46,611 nt of DNA from an uncultured Clostridia bacterium. Lineage in GTDB: Bacteria; Bacillota; Clostridia; TANB77; CAG-508. Of the stretch, positions 1-7,884 are shown one piece after another. The stretch lies in the NCBI GenBank assembly GCA_948976265.1, contig CARFUA010000003.1:65062-111672 (forward strand). The letters run 5' to 3'. The first letter of the stretch is position 1, and the number at the start of each line of letters is the position of its first letter. The notes beneath the pieces were generated by a model. That model was not told the origin of the DNA. It ran no database searches and saw nothing but the letters and a program-made list of their open reading frames with translations. The position numbers and the translations under genes were made by a program.

Positions 1-143
1 GGAGAAATAGAACACTTGAAGAAGTTGGAAAGGAGTTTGGTGTAACGCGGGAACGAATTCGGCAAATTGAAGCCAAAGCTTTAAGAAAGCTAAGACATCC
101 AACAAGAGCTGGGAAATTGAAAGACTTTTTATATTCTTATTAA
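1..143 (+). CDS. rpoD: RpoD-type sigma factor, C-terminal fragment (first of a tandem pair, cut by the window edge)
   Basis: Only the last 46 codons are visible, read in frame 3 and ending in TAA at 141-143. They encode sigma region 4.2, the helix-turn-helix that reads the -35 element, with the family core VTRERIRQIE followed by KALRKLRHP. The first 55 bases are identical to 1009-1063 in the next gene, and the rest differs at only a few bases until the last codons, so this is a recent tandem duplication. Both visible arginines of the recognition helix segment use CGG, a codon almost absent from the rest of the window. The next gene starts 54 bases downstream with no terminator between, so the two are probably co-transcribed. 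Confidence 0.93.
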   Translation, partial: RNRTLEEVGKEFGVTRERIRQIEAKALRKLRHPTRAGKLKDFLYSY

Positions 144-197
144 TGTTTAGCATTTACAAATTGCAAAATATCAGCAATAAAAAGAAAGGAAGAAAAT

Positions 198-1142
198 ATG
201 GAAGAGGAATTAAAAGATCGGAAACTAGAAGAGGAGCTTAATGAGCCTACAGCTGAGGAATTACAAGATACGGATATAGAAGAAATTGAGAAAATGTTAG
301 AAATTGATGAGAAACATATTCTCGATATAGACCCTGTTAGAGCCTATTTGAATGAGATAGCTAAAATTCCTTTGCTATCTGCTTCAGAAGAACTGAAATT
401 GGCAAAACAGAGTTGGGAAGGTGACCGGCAGGCTAAAAAGAAGCTCGCTGAAGCCAATTTGAGATTGGTGGTGAGTATTGCCAAGCGATACGTAAGACCT
501 GGAATGCTATTGTTAGATTTAATTCAGGATGGAAATTTGGGACTCTTGAAGGCAATTGAAAAGTTTGATTACCGAAAGGGTTACAAGTTTAGTACGTATG
601 CTACATGGTGGATACGGCAATCCATTACACGAGCAATTGCTGATAAGGGGAGAGGTATTCGACTTCCTGTTCACATGGGAGAGAGAATCAATAAGATGAA
701 TCGAATATCGGCTTATTTATTTCAAGTGTTAGGAAGGAAAGCAACTCCAGAGGAAATTGCGGAAGAAATGGAGCTTCCAATTGAAGCGGTAAGAGAAATG
801 CAGAGAATAGATGTTTTGCCAATGTCACTTGAAACACCGATTGGTGAAGAAGGTGAAGACCGTTTAGAAGATTTTGTTGCAGATGAAAAGCTGACTCCAG
901 AAGACGTGGTCGCTAATGATGTTTTAAAAACTTTAATACAAGAAGTCTTAAAAACGCTCACAGAGCGCGAAGAAAAGGTTCTGAAAATGCGATTTGGCTT
1001 AGAAGATGGGAGAAATAGAACACTTGAAGAAGTTGGAAAGGAGTTTGGTGTAACGCGGGAACGGATTCGGCAAATTGAAGTCAAAGCCTTAAGAAAGCTA
1101 AGGCATCCCACTAAATCTAGAAAATTGGAAGGATTTTTATAG
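198..1142 (+). CDS. rpoD: RpoD/SigA-type primary-like sigma factor (second copy)
   Basis: This 314-residue sigma-70 protein directs RNA polymerase to promoters. Region 1.2 starts near residue 46 (DPVRAYLNEIAKIPLLS), regions 2.1-2.4 run through LLDLIQDGNLGLLKAIEKF and YATWWIRQSITRAIAD, and region 4.2 is VTRERIRQIEVKALRKLRHP near the end. It is shorter than usual RpoD because the acidic N-terminus (region 1.1) is only about 45 residues. The stretch after region 2.4 reads DKGRGIRLPVHMGERI where primary sigmas usually have DQARTIRIPVHM, so a paralogue with shifted promoter preference is possible. Six arginines use CGG (219, 426, 615, 1056, 1062, 1068). A GAAAGGA ribosome site precedes the ATG. 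Confidence 0.92.
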   Translation: MEEELKDRKLEEELNEPTAEELQDTDIEEIEKMLEIDEKHILDIDPVRAYLNEIAKIPLLSASEELKLAKQSWEGDRQAKKKLAEANLRLVVSIAKRYVRPGMLLLDLIQDGNLGLLKAIEKFDYRKGYKFSTYATWWIRQSITRAIADKGRGIRLPVHMGERINKMNRISAYLFQVLGRKATPEEIAEEMELPIEAVREMQRIDVLPMSLETPIGEEGEDRLEDFVADEKLTPEDVVANDVLKTLIQEVLKTLTEREEKVLKMRFGLEDGRNRTLEEVGKEFGVTRERIRQIEVKALRKLRHPTKSRKLEGFL

Positions 1143-1205
1143 ATACTGGCAGAAATATTGAAACCTTAAACAATTCTTGAAAATTAGGAATTGAATAGTA
1201 AATAG

Positions 1206-1235
1206 AAAAAGTTGTCCGAAAGGGCAATTTTTTCT
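1206..1235 (+). terminator. Intrinsic terminator after the sigma-factor pair
   Basis: Stem TTGTCC (1213-1218), GAAA loop, GGGCAA (1223-1228), followed by a T-run; flanking A and T runs lengthen the stem. Confidence 0.8.
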
Positions 1236-1254
1236 ATTTATTGCAAAATGTCTC

Positions 1255-1282
1255 TTGCTAAATTTCAATATCGTGATATAAT
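1255..1282 (+). promoter_or_regulatory. Sigma-A-type promoter for the LD-carboxypeptidase gene
   Basis: TTGCTA (1255-1260), 16-bp spacer, TATAAT (1277-1282), 25 bases before the start codon. Confidence 0.75.
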
Positions 1283-1307
1283 AAGAGAAAATAAATGGGA
1301 GGCAGAC

Positions 1308-2321
1308 ATGAAATATCCAGCTTTTATAAAAAAAGGCGACTATATTGCTGTTACAGCACCTTCTAGGGGATTTTATAAAGAAGAGCAAATAAAGGAATAT
1401 GAAAATGCGATTGAAAATTTGCAAAAAATGGGATTCGGATTTTTAGAAACGGATAATGTTCGAAAAGACGAACAAGGCAGGAGCTCTTCTGCTGAAGAAC
1501 GTGCAAAACAATTTAGGCAAGTTTGGGAAAATGAGAAAGTAGCAGGAATTATTTGTGCAAAAGGTGGCGATTTTGCTTGTGAAATGTTAGATTATTTAGA
1601 TTTTGACGAGCTGAAAAACACGAAACCAAAATGGTTACAAGGATATTCTGATATTGGTAATTTAGGATTTGTATTTACAACCAATTTGGATGTTGCCACA
1701 ATTTATGGTGAAAATATTCGAGATTATGGAATGAAAGAACCTTTTGAAAATTTGATAAATTCAATTCGATTGATGCAAGGGGAAGAAGTGATTCAGGAAA
1801 GTTTTGGAACATTTGAGCCAATGGAGGATGAAAGAGAGATTTTTGAATCGTATCATTTAACGAAAAAGACGGAGTGGAAAAGTTTATCTGGCGAATCCAA
1901 GGTTCATTTTTCTGGCAGGTGTATTGGTGGAAGTTTTGATGTTATGATGAATTTAATTGGGACGAGGTATGATAAAGTAAAAGAATATATTCAAAAGTAT
2001 AAAGATGATGGAATTGTGTGGTTTTGGGATGTATATGAAAGGGCAACGCCACAATTGTTTTGCGATTTATGGCAATGTAAAAATGCGGGGTATTTTGAAC
2101 ATTGTAGAGGAATTATTTTTGGAAGACCTTGTATCATTCGTGAAGATTATGGAAAGTCTTTTGCTGATGTGATTCAAGAGGCAATTGGGAACTTAAATAT
2201 ACCGATTATTTTAGATGCTGATATTGGACATATTCCACCTCAGATACCGATTGTAAATGGTTCTATTTTAGAAGTGACTTGTGAAAATGGAAGGGGAGAA
2301 ATAAAAACTTTTTTTAGATAA
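1308..2321 (+). CDS. S66-family LD-carboxypeptidase / MccF-like peptidase
   Basis: The 337-residue protein matches serine peptidase family S66, which trims the terminal D-residue from peptidoglycan tetrapeptides or, in MccF-like members, cleaves self-immunity substrates. The nucleophile sits in GYSDIGN (Ser114), the glutamate in WDVYERATPQ (Glu244) and the histidine in DADIGHIPPQ (His308), giving the Ser-Glu-His triad in family order. The N-terminus (KKGDYIAVTAPSRG) is also typical. I chose ATG 1308 because GGGAGG lies just upstream; the open frame extends back to 1212 but crosses the promoter. No signal peptide is seen, so it should act in the cytoplasm on recycled wall peptides. It has its own promoter. 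Confidence 0.85.
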   Translation: MKYPAFIKKGDYIAVTAPSRGFYKEEQIKEYENAIENLQKMGFGFLETDNVRKDEQGRSSSAEERAKQFRQVWENEKVAGIICAKGGDFACEMLDYLDFDELKNTKPKWLQGYSDIGNLGFVFTTNLDVATIYGENIRDYGMKEPFENLINSIRLMQGEEVIQESFGTFEPMEDEREIFESYHLTKKTEWKSLSGESKVHFSGRCIGGSFDVMMNLIGTRYDKVKEYIQKYKDDGIVWFWDVYERATPQLFCDLWQCKNAGYFEHCRGIIFGRPCIIREDYGKSFADVIQEAIGNLNIPIILDADIGHIPPQIPIVNGSILEVTCENGRGEIKTFFR

Positions 2322-2430
2322 AAAGTGTCACCAATGCTCGAACATGGGAATAGTATAATAAAATAGTAAAAAATGAAGTAGAAAACGAAAGATAGGAAAT
2401 TTTTAGAGTAAGCAAGAAGGAATTTAGAAC

Positions 2431-4008
2431 ATGTCAAAATCAAAGAACAAAGTAAAAAAGAAAAAGAAAGTTAATTTACTACCCGTAAAAGATAAGGAAA
2501 AAGCACTGGTTGTTGTAGAGAAGAAAAAATTAAGTATGACGACCATTTTTAGGAAAGAAGTATTTCAAGAAGTTGTAAAAAAAGTAAGTTTAGCAGTAAT
2601 GGGAACAATGTCAATTGCGTGTATTTCTGTGATAATAATTTCGCTTACAAGTGTTTTTTATGTTGCGCATTTAAGAAATGGTTTGATTCAAACGGGAGTT
2701 CATATTAATGGAATTAGTGTGGCTACTTTAACAGGTGAAGAGGCTTTTCAAAATGTAAATTCAGAGTTAAATGATAAAATTCCAGAGCATATTATTTTAC
2801 AATATAAAGATACAAGTTATCCGCTGGATTTGAAAAAAATAGGAGTTCGATTTGATGTTGAAAAGGCTGTGAAAGAAGCATATTCGATTGGGAGAACGCA
2901 AAATGTTGTCAGAGATTTGAAAGAATATGTGAAGGTCATGAATGAAAGTGTGGATATTGATTCTGAGCTTCAGTATGATGAAAAAAGCTTAGATGAATAT
3001 ATGACCAAAATTGCGGAACAATTGCCAGATAAAGTGCAGGAGTGTACTTATCGTGTGGAACAGGATAAATTGCTGATTCATAGAGGAAAAAGTGGCGTTG
3101 AATTGGAGTATGAAGAGTTAAAAAATAGAATTTTAACGAATTTGAAAGCTAGAAAGTATGATGAAACGATTATGATTCCAACAAAAGAGGTTTTGCCCAA
3201 AGAAATTGATTTACAAACGATTCATGAGGCGATTTATACACAGCCAAAAGATGCTTATTTTACTGAAAATCCAATGAAAATTCATGAACAGATAGTTGGT
3301 GTTGATTTTGATGTAGCAATGGCGCAAGAAATATTACATAATTCTCCAGATTTGGAGCAATATACAATTGAATTAATATTAACGAATCCTAATGTTTTTG
3401 TGAAGGATTTGAATATATTTCCAGATACGTTATCCACATTTAGTACAAATTATGTGAATAATGTGAATCGTACAACTAATTTGATTCTTTCTGCCAATAA
3501 AATAAATGGAAAGGTTTTAATGCCAGGAGAAACGTTTTCGTTTAATCAAGTGGTTGGAGAAAGAACTATTGCAGCTGGTTATAAAAATGCAGCGATTTTT
3601 GTGAATGGGGAAGTCGAGGATGGTTTGGCTGGTGGAATCTGTCAGATTTCTTCGACATTGTATGATGCAGTTGTTGGAGCAAATTTGCAAATTGCAGAAA
3701 GGCACAATCACTCAAAGCTTACCTCGTATTTACCAGGCGGAAAAGATGCTACAGTGGTTTGGGGAAGACTTGATTTTCAGTTTGTGAACAATCGAGAATA
3801 TCCGATTAAGTTGCAAATGAGTGTGCAAAATGGTGTTGCTAATGCAACGATTTTGGGAATTAAGAGTGCAGAAGAATATGAAATTACGATTGAATCACAA
3901 AGAGTGGGTGTTTCTGGAGCCTACACAGTATATAATGCCTATAAAGTATATCGACAAAATGGTGTGGAAGTGAAAAGGGAATTTTTGTCAAGGGATTTGT
4001 ATAAATAA
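2431..4008 (+). CDS. VanW-family membrane-anchored cell-envelope protein
   Basis: This 525-residue protein has a lysine-rich cytoplasmic N-terminus (residues 1-50), one membrane anchor at about 55-80, then an extracytoplasmic part. The middle (about 85-340) looks like two rounds of the peptidoglycan-binding-4 domain often paired with VanW. The VanW domain follows (about 345-470), recognised by PGETFSFNQVVGERT, AGGICQISSTLYDA and ERHNHS. The tail is compatible with a short G5-like segment. The molecular role of VanW is not settled; the family is linked to the wall and is common in spore-forming Firmicutes. A good ribosome site (AAGGAA) precedes ATG 2431, and a TATAAT near 2353-2358 may belong to its promoter. 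Confidence 0.88.
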   Translation: MSKSKNKVKKKKKVNLLPVKDKEKALVVVEKKKLSMTTIFRKEVFQEVVKKVSLAVMGTMSIACISVIIISLTSVFYVAHLRNGLIQTGVHINGISVATLTGEEAFQNVNSELNDKIPEHIILQYKDTSYPLDLKKIGVRFDVEKAVKEAYSIGRTQNVVRDLKEYVKVMNESVDIDSELQYDEKSLDEYMTKIAEQLPDKVQECTYRVEQDKLLIHRGKSGVELEYEELKNRILTNLKARKYDETIMIPTKEVLPKEIDLQTIHEAIYTQPKDAYFTENPMKIHEQIVGVDFDVAMAQEILHNSPDLEQYTIELILTNPNVFVKDLNIFPDTLSTFSTNYVNNVNRTTNLILSANKINGKVLMPGETFSFNQVVGERTIAAGYKNAAIFVNGEVEDGLAGGICQISSTLYDAVVGANLQIAERHNHSKLTSYLPGGKDATVVWGRLDFQFVNNREYPIKLQMSVQNGVANATILGIKSAEEYEITIESQRVGVSGAYTVYNAYKVYRQNGVEVKREFLSRDLYK

Positions 4009-4012
4009 AATG

Positions 4013-4050
4013 AAATATCCTATTTAAGAAATTAAATGGGATATTTTCAA
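4013..4050 (+). terminator. Terminator-like hairpin after the VanW gene
   Basis: A 13-bp inverted repeat (4013-4025 with 4034-4046, one G-T pair) has an 8-base loop and a short T-run. It ends just before the ribosome site of the next gene. Confidence 0.6.
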
Positions 4051-4066
4051 TATGGGAGTGATGAAT

Positions 4067-5392
4067 ATGAAAATTTTGAAAGTGGAAACCAATTTTAGAA
4101 GGAAGTTGTTTTGGGATGTTCATGAGCATAAATTTAGAGAAAAATTGAAGAATCAGGAACGAGGGTTGTTAAATGTTTATCCAGAAATGGAATTTCAAGA
4201 AATAATTGGATTTGGTGGCGCTTTTACAGAGGCTTCTGGCTATTGTTTGAAACAAGTAGGGGAAAACATAGCGGATAATATTATGGCAGATTATTTTTCG
4301 GAAAATGGATTAAATTATTCATTTTGTAGAACGCCAATTGGAAGTTCTGATTTTTCAGTTTCTCCGTATAGCTATATGAAAACTAATGATATGGATACAT
4401 TTTCGATTGAAAGAGATGAATTGTATCTGATGCCAATGATAAAGTTTGCTTTGCAGAAAAATCCGAAGCTAAAATTGTTAGCTAGTCCATGGTCACCGCC
4501 TGCTTTTATGAAAAGCAATAAAATGCTAATGTTGGGAGGAAGATTGCTTGAAAAGTATAGTGCGATGTATGCAAAATATTTAGCGAGGTATTTATTAGAA
4601 TATCAAAAAAAGGGAATTGAGATTGATTACATGACTTTGCAAAATGAACCAAATGCAACGCAAGTGTGGGAATCGTGCTTGTATTCTGCAGAAGAAGAGG
4701 CAAGGTTTGCCAAAAATGAAGTATATCCAGAGTTGATGAAAAATGGAATTCAGACTAAGATTTTGGCTTGGGACCATAATAAAGAGAGATTATATACACG
4801 AGGCAAAGAGATATTTTCAATAGCAAATGATTGTGTGTGTGGAATGGCGATGCATTGGTATTCTGGTGATTATTTTGAAGAAATTGCTTTGATGAGAAGG
4901 CAATTTCCTAATAAATTGATGATTCATACAGAAGGCTGTACAGGATATTCGCATTTTCGAAAAGAAGATGAAATTAACAATGCAGAAATTTATGGACACG
5001 ATATGTTAGGCGATTTGGATGCAGGTGTAAATGCTTTTATTGATTGGAATATGGTGCTGGATTATAAAGGTGGACCAAATCATAAACATAATTATTGTAA
5101 TGCTCCAATTATGCTGGAAAAGGATAATAAGGGATATGTAAAAAATTTAACATATTATTATATGGGGCATTTTAGTAAATATATCAAACCTGGTGCCAAG
5201 AAGATTGGGTATTCAAGGTTTACAATGGATATTGAGATGACAGCTTTTAAAAATCTGGATGATTCAATTGTGGTTGTTTTGCTGAATCGAAAAGATATAA
5301 ATCAAGAATTTAACTTACAGTTGAATGGTGAAATTTATCATGATAATTTGGATAGTCATGCGATTTTGACGTTTGTGATAACCAAAAGTTGA
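4067..5392 (+). CDS. Glycoside hydrolase family 30 (glucosylceramidase-like)
   Basis: The 441-residue protein is a GH30-type retaining beta-glycosidase: a (beta/alpha)8 barrel followed by a short beta domain. Diagnostic stretches are IIGFGGAFTEASGY, ASPWSPPAFMKSN, the acid/base in LQNEPNA (Glu194) and the nucleophile in IHTEGCTG (Glu289), with NAFIDWNMVLD near the C-terminal part. There is no signal peptide, so it probably works inside the cell on imported glycosides; substrate specificity (beta-glucoside, xyloside or fucoside) cannot be told from sequence. I chose ATG 4067 because GGGAG lies 8 bases upstream; ATG 4052 is also open. The gene appears monocistronic. The promoter of the next gene overlaps its stop codon. 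Confidence 0.87.
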   Translation: MKILKVETNFRRKLFWDVHEHKFREKLKNQERGLLNVYPEMEFQEIIGFGGAFTEASGYCLKQVGENIADNIMADYFSENGLNYSFCRTPIGSSDFSVSPYSYMKTNDMDTFSIERDELYLMPMIKFALQKNPKLKLLASPWSPPAFMKSNKMLMLGGRLLEKYSAMYAKYLARYLLEYQKKGIEIDYMTLQNEPNATQVWESCLYSAEEEARFAKNEVYPELMKNGIQTKILAWDHNKERLYTRGKEIFSIANDCVCGMAMHWYSGDYFEEIALMRRQFPNKLMIHTEGCTGYSHFRKEDEINNAEIYGHDMLGDLDAGVNAFIDWNMVLDYKGGPNHKHNYCNAPIMLEKDNKGYVKNLTYYYMGHFSKYIKPGAKKIGYSRFTMDIEMTAFKNLDDSIVVVLLNRKDINQEFNLQLNGEIYHDNLDSHAILTFVITKS

Positions 5393-5417
5393 CATTTTAT
5401 GTAAAATATGATATAAT
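5389..5417 (+). promoter_or_regulatory. Consensus sigma-A promoter with extended -10
   Basis: TTGACA (5389-5394), 17-bp spacer, TGATATAAT ending at 5417. Both hexamers are perfect, and the -35 overlaps the GH30 stop codon. It drives the gene at 5459. Confidence 0.9.
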
Positions 5418-5458
5418 TAATATATAAAATAATATTAAAAAATTAAGGAGGAATACTT

Positions 5459-5809
5459 ATGGCAACACGGATTGACATTTTAAAACTTCAAGAGGAAGAT
5501 AGGTTTATAGAGGGGGATTTAGAGGTACGAGACCTTATTATTACAGGAGGAACCCTCATTGTTACAGGAACAGTCAGCGTAGAAGGCTGCGTAGAAATCA
5601 TAAACGGTTCCTTGATTGTAGCAAATGATCTAAGGTGTGCACCCAATTTTATAGTTATAGATTCGGATGTTTCTGCTAGATACATCTGGGTAGCGCAAAG
5701 TGCCTTTATAGGCTTGTCAGACATATATGCTAATGTTGGTATAAAAACATATGATATATATGTATACGAGTCCGAGATTCAAGCACCATTCGTAGAATCT
5801 GTCAACTAA
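5459..5809 (+). CDS. Small beta-solenoid-like protein of unknown function
   Basis: I do not recognise this 116-residue family. The sequence alternates short beta-type strands with G, N and D turns (GDLEVRDLIITGGTLIVTG, then similar rungs), as in bactofilin-like right-handed beta-solenoids, so self-assembly is a reasonable guess. It has no signal peptide or membrane helix. It has a perfect promoter (5389-5417), an AGGAGG ribosome site and a strong terminator, so it should be an abundant single-gene transcript. Codon use looks richer in G+C than its neighbours, and codon 4 is CGG; reading it in the +1 frame would end within five codons, so CGG must be read as an amino acid here. Horizontal origin is possible. 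Confidence 0.7.
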   Translation: MATRIDILKLQEEDRFIEGDLEVRDLIITGGTLIVTGTVSVEGCVEIINGSLIVANDLRCAPNFIVIDSDVSARYIWVAQSAFIGLSDIYANVGIKTYDIYVYESEIQAPFVESVN

Positions 5810-5823
5810 AGTAAGATTTTTTA

Positions 5824-5860
5824 CTGCTGGAAATAAGAAATTTTTTCCAGCAGTTTTTTT
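5824..5860 (+). terminator. Intrinsic terminator
   Basis: Stem CTGCTGGAAA pairs with TTTTCCAGCAG, followed by a run of seven T. Confidence 0.9.
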
Positions 5861-5953
5861 ATGTTTAAAAATAAGTAAAAATTTTTATTTTGGGGAATAA
5901 TAAAACATATACTAAGATATATTGAAATAAAAACAAAAAGGAGAACGGTACTT

Positions 5954-6949
5954 TTGATAATTCATATTTTAACTTTTATCATGATTATTATCTTAATATT
6001 TACAAATGCAATAACCGATGCGCCTAATGCGATTGCGACTTTGGTAGGAACAAAAGTAATGTCGTTTCGTAAGGCAGCAAGATTGAGTGCAATTTTTAAT
6101 TTTGTTGGAATTATTGTAATGAGTTTTGTGAATTTGTCGGTGGCGAATTGTATTAGTTCAATGGTGAATTTGGATGACCGTGAAAATGGAATGATTGTGC
6201 TGTTATCTGGCATGATTGCGGTAATTTTGTTTGCTTTGGTTGCGATGAAATTCGGAATTCCTACGAGTGAAACGCATGGATTGATAGCAGGTTTAACAGG
6301 AAGTGCGATTGCAATTTATGGTTGGAAATCAGTTAGTTTAAATGAGTGGAGAAGTGTTCTAGTTGGCTTGGTTTGGTCGATTGTAGGAACAGTTTTGATT
6401 GGCTATATAGTTGTTAAAATATTTGAAAAAATGGTAGAGTGGAAAAATGATAAGATTGAAAAATGGCAGATTATTGGCTGTTGTGGGATGTCTTTTATGC
6501 ATGGTGCACAGGATGGTCAAAAATTTATTGGAATTTTGATTTTGTTTTTTGGTTTGGTGAGAAATGCGTATATTCCAGAAAATATTCAGCCATTTAATTA
6601 TGTTGGAATTATAATTTATACAGCTTTTATTATGGCAATGGGAGTATCTATTGGGGGAAAGAAAATTGTAGAAAATATTGGGAGTGAAATGGTGGAACTG
6701 GATAATAAACAAGCTTTGATGAGTGATATAACGACAGTTATTACTTTGTTTATTGCCAGTTTGACTGGTATGCCAGTTAGTACGACGCATGCAAAAACAG
6801 TTTCAATTATTGCGATTGGAAAAAATAAGAATTCAAAAATGGATGGAAGCAGAATTTTAAGTATTGGAAAAGCGTGGCTTTGGAATTTTCCGATTTCGGG
6901 CATAATTGGGTATGGATTGGCAATTTTTATAAAGGCAATGGGATTATAA
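5954..6949 (+). CDS. pit: PiT-family inorganic phosphate transporter
   Basis: This 331-residue polytopic membrane protein belongs to the PiT family, low-affinity phosphate (metal-phosphate) symporters. Two inverted halves each carry the family signature: ITDAPNAIATLVGTKVMS near residue 20 and TGMPVSTTHAKTVSI near residue 275. The histidine-glycine motif FMHGAQDGQKF lies in the middle. About eight to ten hydrophobic helices are visible. The start is taken as TTG 5954, with AAGGAG ten bases upstream; no ATG is better placed. No PhoU-like partner gene is adjacent. Its last six bases overlap the convergent XRE gene. Confidence 0.9.
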   Translation: MIIHILTFIMIIILIFTNAITDAPNAIATLVGTKVMSFRKAARLSAIFNFVGIIVMSFVNLSVANCISSMVNLDDRENGMIVLLSGMIAVILFALVAMKFGIPTSETHGLIAGLTGSAIAIYGWKSVSLNEWRSVLVGLVWSIVGTVLIGYIVVKIFEKMVEWKNDKIEKWQIIGCCGMSFMHGAQDGQKFIGILILFFGLVRNAYIPENIQPFNYVGIIIYTAFIMAMGVSIGGKKIVENIGSEMVELDNKQALMSDITTVITLFIASLTGMPVSTTHAKTVSIIAIGKNKNSKMDGSRILSIGKAWLWNFPISGIIGYGLAIFIKAMGL

Positions 6950-7186
6950 ATCGAAAAACGCTTTTAAATCATCTATCTGAATGTCAAGTACAAGGCAGAA
7001 GGCAACGAATTCAAAGTCTTTAACAATCATTTGATTATGCTCAATTCGATATATTTCATTACGAGACATCTCAATACCAATAAGCTCTAGTTCTCTGCAT
7101 AAGTCAACTTTGGTATAGTGTTTCTTTTCACGAGCAGTTTTTAGGAGATTACCGATAATATTTGGTTTATTGTTGAACTTTTTCAA
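6944..7186 (-). CDS. Small XRE-family helix-turn-helix regulator
   Basis: This 80-residue protein is a single helix-turn-helix domain of the Cro/XRE type. It runs IGNLLKTAREKKHYTKVDLC, then ELELIGIEMSRNEIYRIE as the recognition segment, and ends in a short hydrophobic helix. It begins at TTG (complement of 7184-7186) with AAGGAGG seven bases upstream on that strand. It overlaps the 3' end of the phosphate transporter tail-to-tail and diverges from the BlaI gene across 260 bases that hold a phased TGTC-box array. It may bind there, but this is inference. No toxin partner is adjacent. Confidence 0.8.
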   Translation of the reverse strand: MKKFNNKPNIIGNLLKTAREKKHYTKVDLCRELELIGIEMSRNEIYRIEHNQMIVKDFEFVAFCLVLDIQIDDLKAFFDL

Positions 7187-7240
7187 AATAAGCCTCCTTT
7201 TTTACAAAATGGACTGGTTTTATTTAATCTAAACACGAGA

Positions 7241-7300
7241 TGTCGAAAAATGTCAAATTTTGTCATGTTTTATCTAAAAAAATCTAAGAATGTCAAAGGT
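7241..7300 (+). promoter_or_regulatory. Six 10-bp-phased direct repeats resembling tandem Spo0A boxes
   Basis: Units begin at 7241, 7251, 7261, 7271, 7281 and 7291: TGTCGAAAAA, TGTCAAATTT, TGTCATGTTT, TATCTAAAAA, AATCTAAGAA, TGTCAAAGGT. Three match the 0A-box core TGTCRAA exactly, and the 10-bp pitch equals that of the tandem boxes in the Bacillus abrB promoter. A further TTTGTCGAA lies at 7410-7418. Confidence 0.55.
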
Positions 7301-7361
7301 ATTGAAAAAAGAAAAAAAGTATTATAAGATAACATTACTACAAAATTATTTAACGTTTTTA

Positions 7362-7408
7362 TTGATTTTATAATAATATTTGTGTTATAATGAACAGGGA
7401 GACTGTTC
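7362..7408 (+). promoter_or_regulatory. Promoter and palindromic operator of the BlaI-type gene
   Basis: TTGATT (7362-7367), 18-bp spacer, TATAAT (7386-7391). GAACAG-5-CTGTTC (7392-7408) abuts the -10 and would overlap the transcript start, as expected for an autorepressor operator. Confidence 0.65.
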
Positions 7409-7446
7409 GTTTGTCGAAAAAATATAAAAAGTAAGGGGGAATTTGT

Positions 7447-7839
7447 ATGGTAAAGATATCTACAGCAGAATTAGAGGTAATGAAGGTTATATGGAAGAAG
7501 GAAAAAGCAACCTCTGTAGAAATAATTGATGAATTAAAGAATAAAAAGCATGTTACTTGGAATTTTAATACAATTAGAACCTTAATCAAAAGATTACTTG
7601 TAAAAGGCGCCATTGAAATTATAAAAAAAGAATCGAAAACATATACGTATAGAGCGGTTATAAAAGAAGAAGCGTATAAAACAGAAGTTACTAGAAATTT
7701 GTTGAACAAATTGTATCATGATTCAATTAGTGAACTTGTTGTGCAATATTGTGATAATGGAAACTTATCATTGAGTGAAATAAAAGAGTTGAGTAGGAAG
7801 ATTGATGAGATGATTATGCAAAAGGAAAAAGAGCAATAA
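7447..7839 (+). CDS. BlaI/MecI/CopY-family transcriptional repressor
   Basis: The 130-residue protein has the penicillinase-repressor winged helix: ISTAELEVMKVIWKKEKATS at the start, then VTWNFNTIRTLIKRLLVKGAI as the DNA-reading part and a beta wing (KTYTYRAVI). The C-terminal half (about 78-130) is the dimerisation helix pair. Known members repress beta-lactamase or copper genes and are inactivated when a BlaR1-type sensor leads to their cleavage. No BlaR1-like protease or beta-lactamase is adjacent, so this is an orphan whose trigger is unknown. A GGGGGA ribosome site precedes ATG 7447. The palindrome just after the -10 suggests autoregulation. Confidence 0.85.
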   Translation: MVKISTAELEVMKVIWKKEKATSVEIIDELKNKKHVTWNFNTIRTLIKRLLVKGAIEIIKKESKTYTYRAVIKEEAYKTEVTRNLLNKLYHDSISELVVQYCDNGNLSLSEIKELSRKIDEMIMQKEKEQ

Positions 7840-7840
7840 A

Positions 7841-7877
7841 AAAGAATGACGCTTACTTGAAGTAGCGTCACTCTTTT
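7841..7877. terminator. Bidirectional terminator between the BlaI gene and tRNA-Met
   Basis: Inverted repeat TGACGCT...AGCGTCA flanked by A-run and T-run on both sides, so it can end the BlaI transcript and the opposing tRNA transcript. Confidence 0.85.
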
Positions 7878-7884
7878 GTAGATT

